In this document: positions 17,734 to 26,805 of the stretch, piece by piece
Numbering within the stretch: position 1 is the stretch's first letter
Layout: each line of letters opens with the position of its first letter
Assembly: GCF_001418205.1 (NCBI RefSeq)
Contig: NZ_LIQF01000004.1
Span: forward strand, 124,001 to 188,000
Origin: Marinomonas fungiae
Lineage (GTDB): Bacteria > Pseudomonadota > Gammaproteobacteria > Pseudomonadales > Marinomonadaceae
DNA: 64,000 nucleotides
Reading direction: 5' to 3'
Program-made: the position numbers and the translations under genes
The notes under the pieces: model-generated
What the model was told of the DNA's origin: nothing
The model's database searches: none
Seen by the model: only the letters and a program-made list of their open reading frames with translations

Positions 17734-18108
17734 TCCTAATCAGAGATTAACATTGAGGGCAAAACTATATCAGCTTTATGTAAAGAATATTTAAAAAAAA
17801 GCCCGAGTCAGACTCGGGCCAAGAAGAAAGTACGAAGATTCTCAATTAAGAAGCATGAAAGGGTCTTCTTAACAAACTGAAATGGATCAATCAGGGTGAT
17901 GCCATTCATGCATTTCAGAGTTCAAACAATAGATAAAGCGGGTCATTAATGAAACGCCAGTGTCTAAACCTAAAGTTAGGCATTGACCAAACTAAGTCCT
18001 TTGACGCAATAATGAAGAGCTAAATGTATACCGCGCTAGTCATGGGGCTAGCTCGCGAGATCGGATATACTGGGGTTCATTGGCATAGGCTGGAAGAAAG
18101 AGGGTGTG
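17734..18108. other. 375-base intergenic region with an orphan minus-strand terminator
   Basis: The region lies between the divergent chemoreceptor and LysR genes. It contains a clear Rho-independent terminator in the minus direction (17793-17819) with no annotated minus-strand gene feeding it. No protein frame with a ribosome site is evident. A small RNA transcribed leftward from around 17.9-18.05 kb is one reading. Confidence 0.5.
17793..17819 (-). terminator. Orphan Rho-independent terminator
   Basis: GCCCGAGTC (17801-17809) and GACTCGGGC (17811-17819) form a very strong stem followed on the minus strand by eight Ts. It sits upstream of the chemoreceptor start, so it does not end any called gene. 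Confidence 0.85.
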
Positions 18109-19053
18109 ATGAGCGCGAACAACTATTCGCTGGGCCAAGTAGGTGACTACGAGATCAAGCAGTTAAAAGTGTTTAAAACCGTAGTCGACTGTGGCGGGTT
18201 TTCAGCCGCCGAGACCATGTTGAACATTGGCCGTTCGACTATTAGTTTGCACATATCAAACTTAGAGTCGCGTCTAAACCTAACGCTTTGTAAACGTGGC
18301 CGTGGTGGTTTCTCGCTCACCCAAGAGGGTGAAATCATCTATCAAATGACCGAGAACCTGCTTGAGTCCCTAGATGCCTTCCGTATCACGGTAAACAACT
18401 TAAATGCCAGCTTAACCGGCCGCTTACGCATCGCTATGTCTGACTCGGTCAGTCTAGATCCTCGCTGCCGCTTTCCTGAACTGGTCGGTGATTTTACCGA
18501 TCGTGCGCCTGAAGTGACGCTGAATATGAGTATTTCTTCAATGGCTCAAATCGAGCGCACCATTCTCAATGATGAAGCGGATGTGGGTTTTATCCCCTAT
18601 CACCGCAAGCTGGATGGGCTTGAATACATCCATTTATACAGCGATGCTTGCCATATTTATGTGGCCAAAAATCACCCCTTAGCCAAGATGAATGAAACAC
18701 AGCAAGAGCAAGAGGTAGATTCCTTCCCAGCATCCCATGCTGGCTTAAAGCCCCATGAAGGCGTGTCAGAGCAGATCTCTAATATGAATTTGTCTGCGAT
18801 TTCCTACTTCTACGACACCCGTTTGGCGCTGATCTTATCAGGTCGTTACATTGGTTTCCTGCCGGAAAGCTACGCCAAAGACTATATTGAACGGGGTGAG
18901 ATTGTCGCCGTAGCGACGAAGCTGCGTCACTACACACTAGGCATGGCGGTAATCTTCAAGAAAACTGCCCAACCGAACAAACCCCGCGAGTTATTCCTGC
19001 AAGTGCTGCGTGAGCATCTGGCGCAGGGCAAATCAGAGCCGGCGCCGTATTAG
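18109..19053 (+). CDS. LysR-family transcriptional regulator
   Basis: A regulator of about 314 residues with a LysR N-terminal winged HTH (LKVFKTVVDCGGFSAAETMLNIGRSTISLHISNLESRL) and a C-terminal periplasmic-binding-like effector domain. The ATG at 18109 is preferred over the GTG one codon upstream because of the GAGGG spacing. It is divergent from the chemoreceptor and followed by an unrelated membrane gene, so its target is not evident. Confidence 0.92.
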   Translation: MSANNYSLGQVGDYEIKQLKVFKTVVDCGGFSAAETMLNIGRSTISLHISNLESRLNLTLCKRGRGGFSLTQEGEIIYQMTENLLESLDAFRITVNNLNASLTGRLRIAMSDSVSLDPRCRFPELVGDFTDRAPEVTLNMSISSMAQIERTILNDEADVGFIPYHRKLDGLEYIHLYSDACHIYVAKNHPLAKMNETQQEQEVDSFPASHAGLKPHEGVSEQISNMNLSAISYFYDTRLALILSGRYIGFLPESYAKDYIERGEIVAVATKLRHYTLGMAVIFKKTAQPNKPRELFLQVLREHLAQGKSEPAPY

Positions 19054-19136
19054 AGAGAATCTGTGCCGGGCTGACCAAAGGCAGTAGCTAACGATGAATG
19101 TATTCATTCGATGTATTTCCAAGGAAGGTGTAATCC

Positions 19137-19589
19137 ATGCACAATACAAAATCCAGCATATCGGTAATAAAAGAGTTATTTACACGATTACTGGTATCAT
19201 CTTTTTTCATATTTTTACTAATAACGACGATCACTCTAATAAGAGGGATAGCCTCAGATATTAGACACCCTCTTAGTAGTGATGACTGGTTATGGGTAAT
19301 TTATTTTCTTATATTTTGGAATGGAGTTCCTGCCTTTATTGCTTCGGTAATTTCTGGGTTGACAAGGCTCACTGATTTTAAAAGCTATATGATATGCGTT
19401 TTTATTCAAATGCTAGCTTTTTACATTTATATGTACAAGGCGGCTAATATAGAGGGAAATGAGCTAGCAAGCTCTCCTTTTATACTGCTTATATATATGG
19501 CTATTCCGTTGGCTCTTATTTATTACCCGGTGTTCTTTTTTAAGAAATCATGGATTTATAAATTTTTAAAACAAGTGTTGAAGCAATAA
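19137..19589 (+). CDS. Hypothetical AT-rich membrane protein
   Basis: A 150-residue protein with about four hydrophobic helices (residues 15-36, 50-70, 83-100, 116-135) and a basic C-terminal tail. AAGGAAGG lies 9 bases before the ATG. No family was recognised. Its codon use (many ata, aga, tta) is much more AT-rich than the flanking genes, which suggests recent acquisition. It lies between the LysR gene and the 3' end of gabT on the opposite strand. Confidence 0.7.
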   Translation: MHNTKSSISVIKELFTRLLVSSFFIFLLITTITLIRGIASDIRHPLSSDDWLWVIYFLIFWNGVPAFIASVISGLTRLTDFKSYMICVFIQMLAFYIYMYKAANIEGNELASSPFILLIYMAIPLALIYYPVFFFKKSWIYKFLKQVLKQ

Positions 19590-19620
19590 AAAAGCCCCTA
19601 TCCAAAGTCGGGTAGGGGCT
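19588..19620 (-). terminator. Terminator of the gabDT operon
   Basis: AGCCCCTA and TAGGGGCT form an 8-bp stem followed on the minus strand by six Ts. It lies about 80 bases past the gabT stop. Confidence 0.8.
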
Positions 19621-19699
19621 AAAAGTACAAGACATTCTACCGCAGGGGCGTGTCCTGTGAACGGAAGTCTAGGTGGACTAAACCGTTAAAACTGACATC

Positions 19700-20977
19700 T
19701 TAAACAAGCTCTTTGAAGATACGCTTGAAGATTTCCATACCTTCGTCGATGATTTCCATTTCAATCGTCAACGCAGGTAGGAAGCGGATAACGTTGCCGC
19801 GGATACCACAAGATAGAAGCACTAGGCCGTTTTCAGCCGCTTTTGCAGATAGACCTTTCGCTAGTTCTGGGTATGGTTTCGTTACGTCACCGTCGTGTAC
19901 GAATTCAACCGCGATCATAGCGCCAGCATTACGCACGTCGCCGATGATTTGTGGGTATTCTGCTTGTAGACCTTTTAGGTGCTCTACAAAGCGCGCGCCA
20001 ACTTGGTTCGCACGGTCGCATAGTTTCTCTTCTTCGATCACGTCGAATACCGCAAGACCTGCCGCACAACCTACTGGAGAACCACCGTAAGTACCGCCTA
20101 GACCACCAGGGATTGGTGCGTCCATGATCTCTGCTTTACCAACAACCGCTGCGATTGGGAAACCACCTGCGATACCTTTTGCAGCGGTCATCAGATCCGC
20201 TTCGATACCTGCTTGTTCGTGGCAGAACATAGTACCTGTACGTGCGAAGCCCGCTTGGATCTCGTCTAGGATCAGTAGAATGCCGTGGTCATCACATAGC
20301 TTACGTAGTTTCTGTAGGAAGCTTGCTGACGCCATGTAGAAACCACCCTCGCCTTGTACTGGCTCGATGATGATTGCTGCAACGCGAGAAGGCTCGATAT
20401 CACAAGTAAAGCGCATTTGCAGGTCAGCAAGTGCTTGCTCTTCAGTGATACCTAGGTATTCATTTGGGTATGGAATGTGGTAAATGTCGCTTGGGAACGG
20501 ACCGAAACCGATTTTATAAGGGTTTACTTTACCCGTTAGACCCATGGTCATGTTGGTACGGCCGTGGAAACCACCGTTGAATGCGATGATGCCAGGACGG
20601 CCTGTGTACGCGCGAGCGATTTTCACACAGTTTTCAACCGCTTCAGCACCGGTCGTTACGAAGATAGATTTCTTCGGTGTATTACCTGGTGCAGCTGCGT
20701 TTAGTTTCTCTGCCAGAGCAACAGCTGACTCGTATGGGCTAACCATGACGCAAGTGTGAGTAAAACGCTCAAGTTGTGCTTGTACAGCGGCTTTAACTTT
20801 AGGGTGGTTGTGACCCGTGTTAACCACTGCGATACCGGCACCGAAGTCGATGTGACGGTTGCCTTCAACGTCCCAAATTTCAGCGTTTAGGGCACGATCT
20901 ACGTACACAGGAGCCATGTTACCTTGGCCACGTGCAATGGCGTTTACTTTGCGTTCTTGTAAGCTAGCGTTGTTCAT
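19700..20977 (-). CDS. gabT: 4-aminobutyrate--2-oxoglutarate aminotransferase
   Basis: A PLP-dependent class III aminotransferase of about 425 residues that converts GABA to succinate semialdehyde. The start at 20977 (MNNASLQERKVNAIARG) is preferred over a longer frame because it matches the family N-terminus. Visible landmarks are TGAEAVENCVKIARAYTGR, the GFHGRT loop, LDEIQAGFARTG and the PLP-lysine segment TAAKGIAGG. It follows gabD with a 78-base gap. Confidence 0.95.
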   Translation of the reverse strand: MNNASLQERKVNAIARGQGNMAPVYVDRALNAEIWDVEGNRHIDFGAGIAVVNTGHNHPKVKAAVQAQLERFTHTCVMVSPYESAVALAEKLNAAAPGNTPKKSIFVTTGAEAVENCVKIARAYTGRPGIIAFNGGFHGRTNMTMGLTGKVNPYKIGFGPFPSDIYHIPYPNEYLGITEEQALADLQMRFTCDIEPSRVAAIIIEPVQGEGGFYMASASFLQKLRKLCDDHGILLILDEIQAGFARTGTMFCHEQAGIEADLMTAAKGIAGGFPIAAVVGKAEIMDAPIPGGLGGTYGGSPVGCAAGLAVFDVIEEEKLCDRANQVGARFVEHLKGLQAEYPQIIGDVRNAGAMIAVEFVHDGDVTKPYPELAKGLSAKAAENGLVLLSCGIRGNVIRFLPALTIEMEIIDEGMEIFKRIFKELV

Positions 20978-21055
20978 TTGTCTTGTTCTCTCTGAATTAG
21001 AAAGCAGACACGCTAGAGCCACACTCCAGCATGTCTTGTGTTGCGAAAAGTCGGC

Positions 21056-22522
21056 TTATTTAATGCCGCCCATGCATAGATATTTCACTTCCACGTACTC
21101 GTCGATACCGTACTTGGAACCTTCACGGCCACTGCCAGACTCTTTCACACCACCAAATGGCGCAACTTCGCTGGAAATAATGCCTTCATTAATGCCCACC
21201 ATGCCGTATTCCAGACCTTCAGAAACACGCCAGATACGGCCGATATTTTGGGAATAGAAGTAAGATGCCAAACCAAATGGGGTATTGTTTGCCATCTCTA
21301 CTGCTTCTTCTTCCGTATGGAAACGGAACAACGGCGCCACAGGACCAAAGATCTCGCTTGAGAAAATGGTCATATCAGGCGTTACACCTGTTAGGATCGT
21401 TGGTTCGAAGAATTGCTCGCCTGCTTGTGTTGCTTTTGCGCCACCGATCAATGCTTTCGCCCCTTTGCTCACCGCATCATTAACAAGCTCTTCAACCTTG
21501 TTTACGGCGGCTTTGTTGATCAAAGGACCGATGTTCACGCCTTCTGCGAAACCGTTGCCTGTTTTGAACTCTGCAACACGCTTCGCCAATTTCTCAGCGA
21601 AGGCATCGTAGACAGCGTCTTGTACAAGAATACGGTTGGCACAAACACAGGTTTGACCGGCGTTGCGGTATTTGGAAGCAATCGCGCCTTCTACCGCTGC
21701 ATCAAGATCAGCGTCATCAAATACGATGAAAGGTGCGTTGCCACCTAGCTCCATGGAGGTGCGTTTTACGGTTTGCGCACATTGAGATAGCAACAATTTG
21801 CCGACTGGTGTTGAACCAGTGAAACTCAATTTACGCACGATAGGGTTGCCAGTTAGTACGCCGCCAATCGCCTTAGCGTCGGTACCCACTACCACGTTTA
21901 GGACACCCGCTGGGATGCCTGCTTGATGCGCCAACTCGGCAAGCGCAAGGGCACACAGTGGTGTTTCTTCAGATGGTTTGATAACGATCGTACAGCCCGC
22001 TGCAAGTGCAGGACCGGCTTTACGCGTAATCATGGCAATTGGGAAGTTCCAAGGGGTGATCGCTGCAACAACGCCCACACCTTGCTTGATGGTTAGGACA
22101 CGCTTATCGTTGGCGAAAGATGGAATGACATCTCCGTACAAACGACGTGCTTCGTCAGCAAACCAATCGATGAAGGACGCGCCGTATAGCACTTCGCCTT
22201 TCGCTTCAGCGAATGGTTTACCTTGTTCTAGAGTCATTAGCTTGGCTAGGTCTTCTTGGTTATCAAGAATCAGCTGGTTCCACTTGCGAAGCAGCGTTGC
22301 ACGCTCTTTCGCTGTTTTACCTTGCCATGCTTTTTGCGCAGCATTCGCAGCTTCCACAGCGCGCGTTGTTTCGTCAGCTGCAACATCAGCCACGTCAACA
22401 ATGTGCTCACCCGTTGCCGGGTTAATCACCGCGAAGGTTTTACCAGAATCAGCCGCTACCCACTCACCGTTCACATAAGATTGGTTTTTCAGTAGGTTTG
22501 GTTGAGCTAATGTTACTTGCAT
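21056..22522 (-). CDS. gabD: Succinate-semialdehyde dehydrogenase
   Basis: A 488-residue aldehyde dehydrogenase oxidising succinate semialdehyde to succinate, completing GABA catabolism with gabT downstream. Catalytic Glu is in MELGGNAPF and catalytic Cys in GQTCVCANR, with the ITPWNFPIAMITRK cofactor segment. Length matches GabD (about 482). A near-copy lies at 25047-26516. NADP preference is usual for GabD but is inferred. Confidence 0.94.
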   Translation of the reverse strand: MQVTLAQPNLLKNQSYVNGEWVAADSGKTFAVINPATGEHIVDVADVAADETTRAVEAANAAQKAWQGKTAKERATLLRKWNQLILDNQEDLAKLMTLEQGKPFAEAKGEVLYGASFIDWFADEARRLYGDVIPSFANDKRVLTIKQGVGVVAAITPWNFPIAMITRKAGPALAAGCTIVIKPSEETPLCALALAELAHQAGIPAGVLNVVVGTDAKAIGGVLTGNPIVRKLSFTGSTPVGKLLLSQCAQTVKRTSMELGGNAPFIVFDDADLDAAVEGAIASKYRNAGQTCVCANRILVQDAVYDAFAEKLAKRVAEFKTGNGFAEGVNIGPLINKAAVNKVEELVNDAVSKGAKALIGGAKATQAGEQFFEPTILTGVTPDMTIFSSEIFGPVAPLFRFHTEEEAVEMANNTPFGLASYFYSQNIGRIWRVSEGLEYGMVGINEGIISSEVAPFGGVKESGSGREGSKYGIDEYVEVKYLCMGGIK

Positions 22523-22552
22523 AATAACTCCAGACTCATATTGAGATATTTT

Positions 22553-22572
22553 TGTTCGAACACTATTTGTTC
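22553..22572. promoter_or_regulatory. Candidate operator upstream of gabD
   Basis: TGTTCGAACA is a perfect 10-bp palindrome 30 bases upstream of gabD, followed by a repeated TTGTTCG half-site at 22566-22572. It is a plausible site for a GABA/SSA-responsive regulator, which is not identified. Confidence 0.4.
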
Positions 22573-22713
22573 GTAATGATTGGATAGTAGGAGATCAATA
22601 CGCCTGAAAAAATGTGAAGCTATCAATGCTTTGTTTGATGCTTCTCAAACATTAGAAATCCCTACAGCGTGCATACAAATATAGGCCCTACCCAGCGGTA
22701 TATTTAGTGCAAA

Positions 22714-22746
22714 TGATATTTATTTGTAATTGATAATGGTTTTCAA
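22714..22746 (+). promoter_or_regulatory. Candidate Fur box upstream of the TonB receptor
   Basis: The stretch around TAATTGATAATGGTTTTCA matches the hexamer pattern of Fur boxes (GATAAT repeats) and lies 80-115 bases before the receptor start, where iron repression would act. Confidence 0.55.
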
Positions 22747-22827
22747 ATGTGGTTCCATTTCTTTATTGAGCATAAGGTGTTGTGATTTTTGCAACGTTTT
22801 AAAGTATAGATATGGAATCCATCCACA

Positions 22828-24972
22828 ATGGGAATCAAAACTTTCTTAGTCACACCCGTGGCGGCCGCGATTACTTTGCCGTCTATTTCGCCTAAATCGG
22901 CGCTACGCTTTTCGGTGCTAGCCTACGCCATGGCTTATGGTGTATCGGCGACAGCGGCCAGTGAGGCGGTGCAGTTGGATACTTTGTCGGTGCAATCCAG
23001 TGTGATTGGCTCATCGGATGAAAAGGATGTCGCGGAATATCCAGGTAACCGTACCATCTTGAGCCAAGAGCAGCTTAAGAAAACCGCTGCGACCTCCATT
23101 GATGGCTCGTTGCAGCAGGTACCGGGCGTAAAAGTCCAAGATGAGACGGGTACGGGGGTTTTGCCCAATGTGTCAGTACGGGGCTTAAGCGGCAGCCGCA
23201 GTGAGCGGGCGCAGTTTTTAATGGATGGCGTACCGTTAACTTTGGCGCCATATGGGCATACCGGACAGTCGGTGTTTCCGGCAACCTTTAACACCTTGGA
23301 CCGTATTGACGTGGTGCGCGGTGGTGCTGCAGTGCAATATGGTCCGAATAACGTGGGTGGTGTGATTAACTTGGTGACCAAACCCATTCCAAACCAATGG
23401 GAAACCCAAATTAGCAATCGTATTAGTGCTTACGAAGACTCTGATAATCTAATGAATAACCTGTATCTGCGTTCTGGCGGCTGGTTGAGTGATGATTTTG
23501 GGATTCAGTTTTCAGCCAATACATTAAATGGTGACAGTTATCGTGAGCATTCTGATACCGATGTCACCAACTTTGATATCAAAGCCGATTGGCTGATTTC
23601 CGAGGATAAAGAGCTGCAGGCGTTTATTCAGCGCTATGATGCCGATATGGAAATGCCGGGCGCGCTATCTCCAGAAGCGTACCAAGCAGATCGTCAGCAA
23701 TCACAGCGTCTTAATGATGATTATGAAGCCACGGCCACCCGTTGGCATCTAAAGTATCTACAGGATTTGGATTGGGGTAATCGCTCACAGCTTGAAGTAC
23801 TTACCTTTGGTCATCACGATACCCGTAATTTTATCTGGGGCTTTAATACGGCTGGTGGGCATTGGGCCGACCCTGCGCAGCCGTCTACAGATATTCGTAA
23901 TTCTCCACGCGAGTTTGATGTTTACGGTGTCGAGCCTAAATTGTCGATGTCGTTTGGTTCACAAAACACACTGACACAGAATCTAATCCTTGGTATGCGC
24001 TATGTGAATGAGAGTATCGACTATCATTTACTGCAAACCAATATTGCCACAGGGAATGTGACCGAACCTCGTGACTGGCGCTTGGAAACCGATGCGGTGG
24101 CGGCCTATGTGAGCGACGAGTTTGGCTTGATGAACGGCCGTTTAAAAATTACTCCGGGGTTGCGCTTTGAATCAGTGCATATGAATTTCGAAGATGCGAA
24201 CAGCGGTGCCAAGGACTCGAATCAAATCAATGAAGTGCTGCCAGGGATTACGGCTGCCTACCATGTTACTGATGAATGGGTTGCTTATGCCAATGCTCAA
24301 AAATCACTACGCGCGCCACAAATTGCTCAAGTACGTGGTGCGGGTAAGGAAGAAGGCGAAGTGTCTTGGAACTACGAGCTAGGCGCACGCTTTACGCAAG
24401 GTCAAAGCAGCTTTAACGCCGCCCTATTCCAAGTCGATTATAAAGATCAGCTACAATGGCAAAGTGCGACGCAAACCTTTGATAATATTGGTGAAACACG
24501 TCATCAAGGGGTGGAGCTTGCTGGACAATACAGCGCCCAAAATTTGCCTGGCCTAAGTCTTGGTTTGGCGTATACCTACCTAGATGCAACCTCTGAGGAA
24601 GAAGGTCCAAACAAAGGTAATGAGTTACCTTACGCCTCTAAACACCAAGTCTCTTGGGATGCGACCTATGACTTCTCTGGCTACCTATCGACGTTATCGG
24701 GTTTCTACTACAGCGACGCCTACTCGGATAACGCCAATACAGCAGAGGAGGATGCAACTGGTGCGACAGGAAAAATTCCGTCTTACACAGTTTGGAATGT
24801 TAACGTGAGCAAAGAGCTGTACCAGCAGGACAATACCACGCTCAGTGTCGATTTCTCAGTCAATAACCTGTTTGATGAGGAATATTACTTCCGCGGCGTG
24901 GATACCAGCCCTGTCGGACGCTACCCAGGTCTAGGTCGTTCCTACAACGTGACAGCTAATCTAACTTTCTAA
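22828..24972 (+). CDS. TonB-dependent outer membrane receptor, FecA-like
   Basis: A 714-residue outer membrane receptor. It has an N-terminal signal region (hydrophobic around residues 25-43, ending ATAA), a plug domain (QVPGVKVQDETG, NVSVRGLSG, IDVVRGGAAVQYGPNNVGGVIN) and a C-terminal 22-strand barrel ending in aromatic F. It lacks the extra N-terminal signalling domain of true FecA and has no sigma/anti-sigma genes beside it. The likely cargo is a ferric siderophore or ferric citrate. It is isolated between two gabD paralogues and preceded by a Fur-like element. Confidence 0.92.
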   Translation: MGIKTFLVTPVAAAITLPSISPKSALRFSVLAYAMAYGVSATAASEAVQLDTLSVQSSVIGSSDEKDVAEYPGNRTILSQEQLKKTAATSIDGSLQQVPGVKVQDETGTGVLPNVSVRGLSGSRSERAQFLMDGVPLTLAPYGHTGQSVFPATFNTLDRIDVVRGGAAVQYGPNNVGGVINLVTKPIPNQWETQISNRISAYEDSDNLMNNLYLRSGGWLSDDFGIQFSANTLNGDSYREHSDTDVTNFDIKADWLISEDKELQAFIQRYDADMEMPGALSPEAYQADRQQSQRLNDDYEATATRWHLKYLQDLDWGNRSQLEVLTFGHHDTRNFIWGFNTAGGHWADPAQPSTDIRNSPREFDVYGVEPKLSMSFGSQNTLTQNLILGMRYVNESIDYHLLQTNIATGNVTEPRDWRLETDAVAAYVSDEFGLMNGRLKITPGLRFESVHMNFEDANSGAKDSNQINEVLPGITAAYHVTDEWVAYANAQKSLRAPQIAQVRGAGKEEGEVSWNYELGARFTQGQSSFNAALFQVDYKDQLQWQSATQTFDNIGETRHQGVELAGQYSAQNLPGLSLGLAYTYLDATSEEEGPNKGNELPYASKHQVSWDATYDFSGYLSTLSGFYYSDAYSDNANTAEEDATGATGKIPSYTVWNVNVSKELYQQDNTTLSVDFSVNNLFDEEYYFRGVDTSPVGRYPGLGRSYNVTANLTF

Positions 24973-24985
24973 GGCTAAGCTGTTA

Positions 24986-25014
24986 AAAAGCCCCGCGAAG
25001 ATAACGGGGCTTTT
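24986..25014. terminator. Bidirectional terminator
   Basis: AAAAGCCCCG and CGGGGCTTTT pair perfectly between the convergent TonB receptor and the second aldehyde dehydrogenase. Confidence 0.9.
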
Positions 25015-25046
25015 GGCCTTGGCTGGGAGCTGCGATCAAGTCACAG

Positions 25047-26516
25047 TTAAGCTTCTTTAAGATTGCCCATGCACAAGTATTTGATTTCAACGTAGTCATC
25101 AATACCGTATTTTGAGCCTTCACGGCCATTGCCAGACTCTTTAACACCGCCAAATGGTGCGACTTCGGTCGAAATACCACCTTCGTTAATGCCGACCATA
25201 CCATACTCCAAAGCCTCGGATACACGCCAAATTCGGCTTAAATCTTGGGAATAGAAGTAAGATGCCAAGCCAAATGGGGTATTGTTGGCGCGTTCAATCG
25301 CCTCTTTTTCGTCTTTAAAGCGATACAGCGGTGCGACTGGACCAAAGATCTCGGTTGAAAAAATGTCCATGTCATCGTTTACGTCAGTCAGTACTGTGGG
25401 CTGATAAAAACGCTCATTACCAGTTGATGAATGACCACCGACGGCCACTTTTGCACCTTTGCTGGTTGCATCATCGACCAGTTCAGCCACTTTCTTCACG
25501 GCCCCCTGATTAATCAATGGTCCAAGATCCACGTTCTCTGTTAAGCCATTCCCTGCTTTAAGCTCAGCGACACGTTTAGTGAGTTTTTTCGCAAATTCAT
25601 CATAGATGCCGTCCTGCACCATGATGCGATTGGCACTGATGCAGACTTGTCCTGCATTACGGAACTTACAGCCAATTAAACCTTCGACTGCCGCATCAAC
25701 GTCGGCATCCTCAAATACAATAAACGGCGCGTTACCGCCTAATTCCATCGAAGTGCGTTTCACGGTATCCGCACATTGTGCTTGCAGAGTTTTACCGATT
25801 GGCGTAGAGCCAGTGAAACTGAGTTTGCGAACGGTAGGGTGGCTAGTCATAACGCCACCTACATCTTTTGAGCTGCTGCCGACAATGATATTTAACACCC
25901 CAGCCGGTACTCCTGCTTGATCGGCAAGCTCTGCTAGGGCCAGGGCACTCAAAGGCGTCTCCTTCGATGGGCGCGCCACAATGGTACAACCCGCTGCTAG
26001 TGCTGGGGCGACTTTACGGGCAATCATGGCATTAGGAAAGTTCCAAGGTGTAATTGTCGCCACCACGCCTATGGGCTGTTTGATGGTTAGTACACGCTTA
26101 CCCTCGGCAAACGTTGGTATCACATCGCCATTGATCCGACGGGCTTCATCGGCAAACCAATCAATAAATGATGCACCGTACTGAATTTCACCTTTGGCTT
26201 CTTTGACGGGCTTACCCTGTTCTAACGTCATGATCTTAGCGAGATCATCTTGGTTATCCAAAATCAACTGATACCATTTACGGAGGATGGCTGAGCGCTC
26301 TTTAGCAGTTTTCTTGCGCCATGATTTAAGAGTCTCGTCAGCAGCCTCTATGGCACGGGTCGTTTCGTTCGCCCCACAGTCTGCAAGTTCAGCGATGGTT
26401 TCGCCATCAGCTGGATTAGTCACGGCAAACGTTTTGTTGGTGTCAGCATTAACCCACTGACCGTTAATGTAAGATTGGCGACGAAGTAGATTTGGCTGTG
26501 CGAGTGAAACGTCCAT
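25047..26516 (-). CDS. Aldehyde dehydrogenase, GabD paralogue
   Basis: A 489-residue NAD(P)-dependent aldehyde dehydrogenase that aligns almost end to end with gabD at 21056 (shared N-terminus AQPNLL..QSY.NG.WV and C-terminus YGIDDYVEIKYLCMG). Catalytic Glu (MELGGNAPF) and Cys (GQVCISANR) are present. It stands alone without an aminotransferase and lies divergently beside the GntR regulator of the hydroxyproline cluster. It could handle succinate semialdehyde, glutarate semialdehyde or 2-oxoglutarate semialdehyde; sequence reading cannot decide. Confidence 0.88.
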   Translation of the reverse strand: MDVSLAQPNLLRRQSYINGQWVNADTNKTFAVTNPADGETIAELADCGANETTRAIEAADETLKSWRKKTAKERSAILRKWYQLILDNQDDLAKIMTLEQGKPVKEAKGEIQYGASFIDWFADEARRINGDVIPTFAEGKRVLTIKQPIGVVATITPWNFPNAMIARKVAPALAAGCTIVARPSKETPLSALALAELADQAGVPAGVLNIIVGSSSKDVGGVMTSHPTVRKLSFTGSTPIGKTLQAQCADTVKRTSMELGGNAPFIVFEDADVDAAVEGLIGCKFRNAGQVCISANRIMVQDGIYDEFAKKLTKRVAELKAGNGLTENVDLGPLINQGAVKKVAELVDDATSKGAKVAVGGHSSTGNERFYQPTVLTDVNDDMDIFSTEIFGPVAPLYRFKDEKEAIERANNTPFGLASYFYSQDLSRIWRVSEALEYGMVGINEGGISTEVAPFGGVKESGNGREGSKYGIDDYVEIKYLCMGNLKEA

Positions 26517-26805
26517 AATAACTCCTAGCTCATAGCAAGTATGATCGACTCAAGCAGTGGCTTGAGCATGTGAATGTCTTAGCAACCTAAATGAGATCAC
26601 AGGTAAACAGTGCCTCAGTTACTAACGATTAAACTCACTATAGCGCGCCAGCAGACCAAGTTTTGCTCAAGAAAAATGAAACCATGCATAAGAAAATCGC
26701 AAATGGGTTTATCAAAGTGCACACAGAACACTTGAGCTGTTGTACTTTTTATTGGGTATAATCCGCCTAAAACTAATATGTATAGAATCATGAAAGGAGA
26801 TTCCC

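Larger units (their letters stand above)
22523..22827. promoter_or_regulatory. 305-base divergent promoter region, gabD / TonB receptor
   Basis: The gabD side holds the perfect palindrome TGTTCGAACA (22553-22562) with a further TTGTTCG half-site 12 bases on. The receptor side holds a Fur-like AT-rich element at 22714-22746. No gene was seen inside. Confidence 0.55.
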
